Shown: one piece after another, positions 1-4,933 of the stretch
Position numbering within the stretch: the stretch's first letter is position 1
Layout of the letters: each line of letters opens with the position of its first letter
Source: Halovenus sp.
GTDB lineage: Archaea > Halobacteriota > Halobacteria > Halobacteriales > Haloarculaceae
Direction of reading: 5' to 3'
DNA: 10,327 nucleotides
Assembly (NCBI GenBank): GCA_028275145.1
Contig: JAQCNG010000180.1
Span: 1 to 10,327, forward strand
The notes under the pieces: generated by a model
Told to the model about the DNA's origin: nothing
Databases searched by the model: none
The model's input: the letters and a program-made list of their open reading frames with translations, nothing else
Program-made: the position numbers and the translations under genes

Positions 1-960
1 GCCTCGCCCGCCGCAGGGACACTCGGCGAACGGACCGTCGTCCGCGAAACCGAAGACCTCGTGCTCATCGCCGACGAGTACGACCGGCTACTCCGACTCA
101 ATGAGTCGGCGGTGGAGACACTGGGCGTGAGCCGCACGGAGGCGTTCGAGACCGACCTGCCCGCGCTGCTCGGCCACGACGCCGAGACGCTGGCGGAGCG
201 CGAGACGGTCACCCTGGAGACCACCGGTGGGACCCGGCGGTACGACCCGCAGGTGTCGATGCTCGCAAGACAGGGCCGTGACCTCGGTGCGCTGTTGAGC
301 CTGCGCGACGTGACCGACCGCGAACTCCGCGAGCAGCGCCTCTCCGTGCTCAACCGCGTTCTCCGCCACAACCTCCGGAACAAGGTGGAGGTACTCAAGA
401 GTCACACAGAGGTGCTCGACGCGGAGCTGAACGGGAACAGCGACCACACTGTGACAATCACCGAGACGGCGGACGACATTGCTCGACTCGGCCGCAACGC
501 GCGCCAGATCGACCAGTTCGTCGCCGAGGAGAGCGAGGACGGGACTGTCGACGTCGTCACGGCCGTCTCGGAAACCCTCGACGCCGTTGGCACAGACGGG
601 GCCGAGATTGCGGTCACTGTCGACGCGCCCGCGTCACTCCAGATTGTGACGAACCGACGCGCGCTGACCGCGGCCCTCGAGAGCGCACTCGACAACGCGG
701 TCACCTACGCCGACTCGGCCGTGACCGTCACCGTCGAGGACCAGCGCAACGGCTGTGCGGTGTCCGTCGCCGATGACGGACCGGGCATCCCGGAGGGCGA
801 ACTGGACTGGCTCGACAGCGGCGTCGAGACACCGCTCCAGCACGGCACCGGGCTCGGACTCTGGCAGCTGAAGTGGGCCGTCAGGACCCTCGGCGGCGAG
901 TTCAGCTTCGAGACGACAGACGGCACGACCGTCGAGATGAGGATTCCCGACCGCGGGTGA
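1..960 (+). CDS. Haloarchaeal sensor histidine kinase, C-terminal part (5' end outside window)
   Basis: The frame is open from base 1, so the true start lies upstream; the GTG at 61 is internal to the PAS-like part. Counting from base 61, residues 1-45 look like a PAS core (acidic, then 'RLLRLNESAVETLG') and residues 55-90 end in the 'LRDVTDRE' linker typical of PAS-kinases. The phospho-acceptor box 'VLNRVLRHNLRNKVEVL' carries His103 (codon 367-369). An N box ('ALDNAVTYA', about 209-217) and the ATP-lid glycine motifs 'DDGPGI' (238-243) and 'GTGLGLW' (262-268) complete the HATPase_c domain. Such kinases autophosphorylate on His and pass the phosphate to a response regulator; none is visible here, which is common in haloarchaea. 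Many relatives carry an N-terminal 7TM sensor, which would lie outside the window, so the stimulus cannot be read. The 85-bp gap to the convergent phaZ gene holds only a 5-bp stem (1016-1030). Confidence 0.93.
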   Translation, partial: ASPAAGTLGERTVVRETEDLVLIADEYDRLLRLNESAVETLGVSRTEAFETDLPALLGHDAETLAERETVTLETTGGTRRYDPQVSMLARQGRDLGALLSLRDVTDRELREQRLSVLNRVLRHNLRNKVEVLKSHTEVLDAELNGNSDHTVTITETADDIARLGRNARQIDQFVAEESEDGTVDVVTAVSETLDAVGTDGAEIAVTVDAPASLQIVTNRRALTAALESALDNAVTYADSAVTVTVEDQRNGCAVSVADDGPGIPEGELDWLDSGVETPLQHGTGLGLWQLKWAVRTLGGEFSFETTDGTTVEMRIPDRG

Positions 961-1045
961 CGCCCGGGACTCGCCGGGGGAACCGTCACCGCCCGGTCCG
1001 GGTTGGAGCGACCGACAGCCTCGTTGGCTGGCGACAGAGCCGTGC

Positions 1046-2011
1046 TCACTGCGCCGGGGGGAACTCCGCCACGCTGTCGCGGCCGAGCTGCATCAGCTCC
1101 TGGATGAACGCCGGGTCGCGGTCGAACTTCGTGGAGGAGCCGAACCGCTCGTCCATCTGGATGCGGCGGACGGTGGTGTGTGTGAACTCGTCGGCCGGAA
1201 GCTTGCCACCGTCTACCCAGTCGTTGACACGCTCGATGAACCGGAGCTCCTGGTTCAGGGAGATGTTGCCCGAGAGCTCGTTCCGGCGGTCGGCAACCTC
1301 CTCGACGCTGGTCGGTTCGCCGTCGAGCTCCTGGGCGTTGATCTGTACGACCCAGATCTCGTCGGGTTTGCGCGCCGGCGGCTGTCGCATCAGGTCGCTC
1401 ACCGGCGGGTTCTGTGAGAACTGGCCGTCCCAGTGGAGGTGGTCGTTTATCTCGACGGCCTCGAAGACGGTCGGCACCGCGGCCGACGCCAGCACCGCGT
1501 CGACGGTCACCGCCTCGTTGACGAACGTCTCGAACACACCCGCGTTGATATCGACGGTGCCGACGACCAGGTCCGGGGCGTCCGCCTGACAGTAGCCGGG
1601 AATCGACTCGAAGTCGATGTGTGACTCCAGAACGGTCCGGATGCGCTGTTTTCCTGTCTCCGGGCCGGGAAACTGGTAGGGACTGAGCTGTGGCACCGGC
1701 ATCCCGCTTGCCTCCAGTCTGGCGAGGCTGGTCAGCCAGGTGTTCACGAACCGGTCGCTGTAGCTCTTCGCCGAGAGGTCCCGCCAGAGACTCTCCAGAA
1801 GCTCCGTCGCCGTGTCGACGTCGCCGACGACCAGCCCGTACCAGGTCGCGAGAGCGTTGAACGCGCCGCCGGAGGTGCCGCTGATGCCGACCAGTTTGTA
1901 CTCCTCGTCCCAGTCACAGTCCTGGAGCAGGGTCTCCAGCACGCCGGCGGTGAACGCGGTGTGACTGCCGCCGCCCTGGCAGGCGACCGCCACGTTCGTT
2001 GACTCACTCAT
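1046..2011 (-). CDS. phaZ: Patatin-like phospholipase family protein, probable PHA depolymerase
   Basis: This 321-aa protein has a patatin fold. A glycine-rich oxyanion-hole segment ('QGGGSHTAF', 12-20) leads to the nucleophile elbow G-T-S-G-G with Ser47, and the second member of the Ser-Asp dyad is Asp195 in 'HWDGQ', after the family-typical 'ASAAVPTVFEAVEI' strand. No signal peptide is visible, so it should act in the cytoplasm. Known family: the PHA-granule depolymerase PhaZh1 of Haloferax mediterranei is a patatin-like protein whose reported catalytic centre, as I recall, includes Ser47 and Asp195, the same numbers as here, and whose gene also lies beside a hydroxybutyrate dehydrogenase gene. 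I infer hydrolysis of stored PHB/PHBV to (R)-3-hydroxyalkanoates. It follows bdhA by 27 bp with no promoter between, so it is probably the second gene of that operon. A lipid acyl hydrolase role is the main alternative. Confidence 0.9.
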   Translation of the reverse strand: MSESTNVAVACQGGGSHTAFTAGVLETLLQDCDWDEEYKLVGISGTSGGAFNALATWYGLVVGDVDTATELLESLWRDLSAKSYSDRFVNTWLTSLARLEASGMPVPQLSPYQFPGPETGKQRIRTVLESHIDFESIPGYCQADAPDLVVGTVDINAGVFETFVNEAVTVDAVLASAAVPTVFEAVEINDHLHWDGQFSQNPPVSDLMRQPPARKPDEIWVVQINAQELDGEPTSVEEVADRRNELSGNISLNQELRFIERVNDWVDGGKLPADEFTHTTVRRIQMDERFGSSTKFDRDPAFIQELMQLGRDSVAEFPPAQ

Positions 2012-2018
2012 CGCCCGT

Positions 2019-2022
2019 CTCC
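2019..2022 (-). promoter_or_regulatory. Shine-Dalgarno-like GGAG before phaZ
   Basis: On the minus strand GGAG lies 7 nt before the phaZ ATG (2009-2011), inside the 27-bp gap after the bdhA stop. No TATA-like box is seen in the gap. This fits translation of phaZ as an internal operon gene, unlike the first genes in this window, whose starts look leaderless. It is only a 4-base match. Confidence 0.45.
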
Positions 2023-2038
2023 GTTCGTATGTGCACCA

Positions 2039-2899
2039 TCATTCGTAGGTGTGGGTGTAGCCGCCGTCGAACAGCAGGTCCGCGCCGTTGAGGTGGCCGG
2101 CGTGGCTGGAGAAGCCAAAGACGAACAGGTTCGCCACCTCCGCCGGGGTCATCATCTCCGTTGTGCGGGCCTGACCGAGCATCACGTCCTCGACGACCTC
2201 GCGCTGGGAGATGCCACGGGTCTCGGCGGTGTCGAGTATCTGGTCGACCATCAGCGGCGTCAGTACGTAGCCCACCGAGACGGAGAAACTCCGTAGCGAG
2301 CCCGCGCCCTCGGCCGCAATCGACCGTGTCAGCCCCCGTATCGCGTGTTTGGCCGTGATGTACGCGGGCTTTGCCTGGGTGGCGTAGTGGCCGTGTACCG
2401 AGGACATGTTGGCAATCGCGCCGACACCGTCGTCGGTCGACTGGATGTGCGGGATGGCACGCTGGGCCGTGTAGAACGGCGCACGGACCATCACATCTGT
2501 CAGGAGGTCGTACTGCTCCATCGGGAACTCCGCGACGGTGTCGATGTGCTGCATACCGGCGATGTTGGCGACGTACCGCAGGTCACCCTCGTCGGCGGCC
2601 GCCTCGACCACCGCATCGACGTCAGCGTCGTCAGTCAGGTCGGTCTCGACCGGAAGAAACTGTCCGGGCGTGTCGAACGAGTCCGCGATGTCGGTCGTCT
2701 CGTCCAGGCCGGCCGCGTCGATGTCCGCCCCGACGACGGTGAGACCGTTCGCGGCGAGTGCCAGCGCGGTCGCCTGTCCGATGCCCGACGCCGCACCCGT
2801 CACGAGCGCCACGTTGTCGGTGCTGAACCGGCGGTCGTCCAGCACGAGCAGGTCCTCCGGCGTCAGTTCCGGTTCGCTTACCTCGAACTCCTCTGTCAT
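2039..2899 (-). CDS. bdhA: D-3-hydroxybutyrate dehydrogenase, short-chain dehydrogenase family
   Basis: This 286-aa SDR has the NAD-binding 'TGAASGIG' at 34-41, acidic Asp59 at the end of beta-2 (favouring NAD over NADP), 'NIAG' at 112-115, and the catalytic Ser167, Tyr180 and Lys184 ('YITAK'). Residues matching the substrate-binding set described in Pseudomonas fragi D-3-hydroxybutyrate dehydrogenase (Gln94, His144, Lys152, Gln196) are Gln117, His169, Lys177 and Gln220, at almost the same spacing. The 'VGYVLTPL' and C-terminal 'DGGYTHTY' segments also fit that subfamily. It should oxidise (R)-3-hydroxybutyrate to acetoacetate with NAD+, the step after PHA hydrolysis by the next gene. Oddities are an acidic N-terminal extension of about 25 residues relative to the usual ~260 aa, and Val in place of the usual Pro in the 'PGYV' motif. 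The ATG start is supported by a TATA-like box centred 26 bp upstream. Confidence 0.9.
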   Translation of the reverse strand: MTEEFEVSEPELTPEDLLVLDDRRFSTDNVALVTGAASGIGQATALALAANGLTVVGADIDAAGLDETTDIADSFDTPGQFLPVETDLTDDADVDAVVEAAADEGDLRYVANIAGMQHIDTVAEFPMEQYDLLTDVMVRAPFYTAQRAIPHIQSTDDGVGAIANMSSVHGHYATQAKPAYITAKHAIRGLTRSIAAEGAGSLRSFSVSVGYVLTPLMVDQILDTAETRGISQREVVEDVMLGQARTTEMMTPAEVANLFVFGFSSHAGHLNGADLLFDGGYTHTYE

Positions 2900-2920
2900 A
2901 CGTGTTGTTCGCGTCCCAGA

Positions 2921-2936
2921 GGAAAAACAGGTTTCG
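2921..2936 (-). promoter_or_regulatory. bdhA-phaZ promoter (BRE plus TATA-like box)
   Basis: Read on the minus strand, a purine-rich CGAAAC (2931-2936, BRE-like) is followed by a T5 core (2923-2927). The core is centred 26 bp before the bdhA ATG at 2899, the spacing expected for a leaderless haloarchaeal transcript. It lies in the 84-bp gap after the DUF7124-like gene, so bdhA-phaZ can be transcribed independently of that gene. Confidence 0.6.
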
Positions 2937-2983
2937 AACGGCGCACCGGCGAGCGGAGAGCCGACAGCCTCGGCCCCGGGGTG

Positions 2984-3394
2984 TCAGGGCCAGTCGTCGT
3001 GTGTGTCCTCCTCGAACTCCACCGATGGGGTCGTGGTCGCGAGTTGCCAGTCGGCAGCGTCGGCGGCGGTTTCGACGTCGACGTACTCCCAGCCAGTCTC
3101 GTCGGCGAGGCGCTCGTCGTCCTCCTCGGTGCCGACGAGAACGTAGCGCTCGCTGTCGAACTGGGTCTTTATGTTCGAGAGGCTCTCCTCGCGGCTCCGC
3201 GGGCCGGAGAAGAAATCCTGTCGAATCCGGTGTTTGCGCGTGAAGTTCGTCACCACGTAGGTTGGCTCGTCGGAGATGACACCCACGTAACTGGTCCACT
3301 GGCGGGCCCCGGTGAACACCGCCTGTGGGTCCTCCAACGCCTTCAGCGCCGTTAGTTCGAACGCGAGGGTCATGTCGCCGTCGCCGCCGTTCAT
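2984..3394 (-). CDS. DUF7124-like conserved haloarchaeal protein
   Basis: From the chosen ATG this is a 136-residue soluble acidic protein with no membrane segment and no catalytic motif I recognise. It begins 'MNGGDGDMTLAFELTALKAL' and contains 'QWTSYVGVISDEPTYVVTNF' and 'QDFFSG', then a stretch ('RYVLVGTEEDDERLADETGWEYV') that could be a small alpha/beta unit, and ends in an acidic tail. From memory it resembles a conserved haloarchaeal family of unknown function (DUF7124); no role is assigned. The frame stays open to 3436, but the start at 3394 is preferred because a T7 run (3416-3422) is centred 25 bp upstream, which fits a leaderless start. An internal ATG at 3373 is the alternative. It lies first in the minus-strand series with bdhA and phaZ and is divergent from the HTH regulator, so a link to PHA metabolism is possible but unproven. 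Confidence 0.8.
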   Translation of the reverse strand: MNGGDGDMTLAFELTALKALEDPQAVFTGARQWTSYVGVISDEPTYVVTNFTRKHRIRQDFFSGPRSREESLSNIKTQFDSERYVLVGTEEDDERLADETGWEYVDVETAADAADWQLATTTPSVEFEEDTHDDWP

Positions 3395-3415
3395 ACTCGC
3401 CTTTCCGCGGCACGC

Positions 3416-3422
3416 AAAAAAA
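3416..3422 (-). promoter_or_regulatory. TATA-like T-tract of the DUF7124-like gene
   Basis: Seven T on the minus strand are centred 25 bp before the ATG at 3394, the same geometry as other promoters in this window. The BRE side lacks the usual A-rich element and instead runs into a dyad (3423-3433). Confidence 0.5.
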
Positions 3423-3454
3423 GACCGTCGGTCCAACCCATCGCCGGGTGGACC
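3423..3454. promoter_or_regulatory. Overlapping dyads in divergent control region, possible operator
   Basis: Two overlapping inverted repeats lie between the divergent genes. The first is GACCG-T-CGGTC (3423-3433). The second pairs GGTCC (3430-3434) and ACCC (3436-3439) with GGGT (3446-3449) and GGACC (3450-3454), leaving A3435 bulged and a 6-nt loop. They abut the upstream edge of the DUF7124-like gene's TATA tract, where a bound protein could affect TFB/TBP loading. The binding protein is unknown; the adjacent HTH regulator is a natural candidate. Confidence 0.35.
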
Positions 3455-3497
3455 GCCAGCAGGCCCTCTCGTGAGCGTTCGTCACCTGTCGATAGTC

Positions 3498-3539
3498 GAC
3501 TCGACACACTTTTTATGTAGAGTCACAATGAGTCGACAC
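3498..3539 (+). repeat. 10-bp direct repeats flanking the regulator TATA box
   Basis: GACTCGACAC (3498-3507) and GAGTCGACAC (3530-3539) match at 9 of 10 bases. Their starts are 32 bp apart, about three helical turns, and they bracket TTTTTATG (3510-3517). The geometry suits cooperative binding by an autoregulatory repressor. TCGAC is a frequent word in GC-rich haloarchaeal DNA, so chance is not excluded. Confidence 0.3.
3510..3517 (+). promoter_or_regulatory. TATA-like box of the HTH regulator
   Basis: TTTTTATG is the best TATA-like element before the regulator. Its centre is only about 14 bp before the ATG at 3528 but about 26.5 bp before an in-frame GTG at 3540. Since the other promoters here sit 25-28 bp from their start codons, this spacing bears on which start is used. 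Confidence 0.5.
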
Positions 3540-4286
3540 GTGACAAGCGGAACGCCAGAGCAGTCAGACCGGTGGCAGGAGTCCGGCGGTCCACGGGGGG
3601 AACTCGCGGAGAAGATTGCCGGCGAGGTGACACTCAGCGACGACCCGGGTGCGACGCTGAGAAAGTGGCGCACGGAGTTCGAGATTGCGCAGGCCGACCT
3701 CGCCGACGCACTGGACGTCTCACCGTCGGTGGTCTCGGACTACGAGGGGGGTCGGCGGGCGAACCCCGGTATCGACGTGGTCCAGCGGACCGTGACAGCG
3801 CTGCTCGATATCGACGAGCGCCGCGGCGGCGAGCACATCCGGCGGTACGCCCGCGTTCTCTCGGCGGGGTTCGACAGTGGGGCCGTCCGCGACCTCCGGG
3901 AGTACTCGGCGACGGTCCGTCTCGACCGGTACTACGAGACAATCGGTGCGACACAGGTGGTGGCCGGCGAGCGCGACAGCATCGCCGGACACACCGTCAT
4001 CGACAGCATCGCCGCAATCCGACAGCTCTCGGGCGAGGAGTTCTACGACCTCTACGGACGGAGCACGAACCGTGCGCTCGTGTTCACCGGCGTGAGTCGG
4101 GGCGAGTCACCGCTCGTCGCGCTCCGGGTCGTCACGCCGACACCGCACGCGGTTGTGCTCCACGGCATCGACGAGCCGTCGCTCTGGGAGCACGCACCGG
4201 CTCTCGCCCGCCGCGACGGTGTCTCGCTGGCCGTCTGCGAGACCGACCTCGACGAGATGCTCGAGGCACACGACCGACTGCCGTAG
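3528..4286 (+). CDS. Xre-type HTH transcriptional regulator (archaeal COG1709-like)
   Basis: From the ATG this is a 252-aa protein. An N-terminal polar tail is followed by an Xre/Cro-type helix-turn-helix at about residues 41-95 ('LRKWRTEFEIAQADLADALD', then 'VSPSVVSDYEGGRR'). The roughly 150-residue C-terminal domain ('RYYETIGATQVV', 'RALVFTGVSRGESPLVALRVV', 'VVLHGID') is of the kind found in archaeal COG1709-type regulators and probably serves sensing or oligomerisation; its ligand is unknown. The frame is open further upstream, but that stretch crosses the promoter region. A leaderless GTG at 3540 (248 aa) is a real alternative start, given the TATA position. The gene is divergent from the DUF7124/bdhA/phaZ series, so it may control that series, itself, or both. 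Its stop is 9 bp from the stop of the convergent membrane-protein gene. Family assignment is confident; the regulon is inference. Confidence 0.88.
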   Translation: MSRHVTSGTPEQSDRWQESGGPRGELAEKIAGEVTLSDDPGATLRKWRTEFEIAQADLADALDVSPSVVSDYEGGRRANPGIDVVQRTVTALLDIDERRGGEHIRRYARVLSAGFDSGAVRDLREYSATVRLDRYYETIGATQVVAGERDSIAGHTVIDSIAAIRQLSGEEFYDLYGRSTNRALVFTGVSRGESPLVALRVVTPTPHAVVLHGIDEPSLWEHAPALARRDGVSLAVCETDLDEMLEAHDRLP

Positions 4287-4295
4287 TCAGTCGGG

Positions 4296-4838
4296 TCACG
4301 CGAGACCGGCGCGGACCAGACTGCCGGGTGGTTCGTCGGGGTTCACCCGTTTGTCGGTGGTGTGGGCGTTCGCGGTGGCCCTGCTCTCGGTGCCGTCGGT
4401 CGTGTTCTCCCCGTCGTCCTCGACCGGGCCGGTCCGCTGTTCCTCGACCGGCCCCTCGCCGTTCTCGAAGAAATCGACTGCCTGCAGAACCACCAGTGGC
4501 CCGATGAGAAAGACAAAGACCAGTATTATCAGCCCGACGCCGAAGCGGACAATCGGCGACTCCGGGAGGAGCATGTTCCAGAGCCGTGTCACGGGCGGTT
4601 CGACCTGCAGCCACGCCCAGTAGTACACCTGGATGACGTAGACGAGCAACACGAAGACAACGACAGTCGAGACAACAGCAACAACGCCGAGCACCACCGG
4701 GTCGGGCGTCCACTCGACGACGCCGACACCCACCTCGACCGCCGCGTCGAACCGGTCGGGCGCGAGGACCCGAGCGAGCACCGCGAGGGCCGCGAGCACT
4801 CCAGTCCCGCCGAGGGGCGCGAGGTGCCGCCGGGCCAT
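4296..4838 (-). CDS. Small three-helix membrane protein of unknown function
   Basis: From the ATG at 4836-4838 this is 180 aa. Hydrophobic segments lie at about residues 9-26, 47-71 (very rich in Val) and 98-121, followed by a hydrophilic, mainly acidic C-terminal tail (122-180) without an obvious motif. Between helices 2 and 3 an aromatic stretch ('VYYWAWLQVEPPVTRLWNML') lies near the membrane surface. I do not recognise the family. An upstream in-frame ATG at 4934 would add 32 residues, but the shorter start is preferred because TTTAGG (4864-4869) is centred 28 bp upstream, and the longer form would overlap the start of the divergent gene. It shares a 95-bp promoter region with the GGT-family gene, which is weak evidence for coordinated expression. 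Confidence 0.8.
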   Translation of the reverse strand: MARRHLAPLGGTGVLAALAVLARVLAPDRFDAAVEVGVGVVEWTPDPVVLGVVAVVSTVVVFVLLVYVIQVYYWAWLQVEPPVTRLWNMLLPESPIVRFGVGLIILVFVFLIGPLVVLQAVDFFENGEGPVEEQRTGPVEDDGENTTDGTESRATANAHTTDKRVNPDEPPGSLVRAGLA

Positions 4839-4863
4839 TGGACCCACTTCGACCCACGACCAC

Positions 4864-4869
4864 CTAAAC
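4864..4869 (-). promoter_or_regulatory. TATA-like box of the small membrane-protein gene
   Basis: TTTAGG on the minus strand is centred about 28 bp before the ATG at 4838. The same hexamer is used by the TetR gene in this window (6677-6682) at about 27.5 bp. No good A-rich BRE is visible. Confidence 0.45.
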
Positions 4870-4904
4870 ACCACTGCTGTTGGGCCGACACGACTCCCGG
4901 CCCG

Positions 4905-4908
4905 TTTT
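4905..4908 (+). promoter_or_regulatory. TATA-like box of the GGT-family gene
   Basis: A T4 core in 'CCCGTTTTGACC' is centred about 27.5 bp before the ATG at 4934, consistent with a leaderless transcript. It lies 35 bp from the opposing TATA-like box, so the two promoters are back to back and could share a regulator. Confidence 0.45.
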
Positions 4909-4933
4909 GACCGTGGGAGACAAAGCGTGAGCA

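Noticed and set aside
1016..1030. Hairpin CAGCC-TCGTT-GGCTG between the convergent kinase and phaZ genes
   Set aside because: A 5-bp stem with no T-tract is too weak to call a terminator in GC-rich DNA.
2345..3355. Plus-strand open frame of about 336 codons
   Set aside because: It is antisense to bdhA and the DUF7124-like gene, both with clear motifs, and its Val/Arg/Gly-rich translation has no recognisable domain.
2631..3509. Minus-strand open frame of about 292 codons
   Set aside because: It is frame-shifted over bdhA and the DUF7124-like gene and is extremely Arg-rich, unlike the acidic proteins of this organism.
3572..4507. Plus-strand open frame of about 311 codons inside the HTH regulator region
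   Set aside because: It is the +1/+2 shadow of the regulator, Arg-rich, and extends over the convergent membrane-protein gene.
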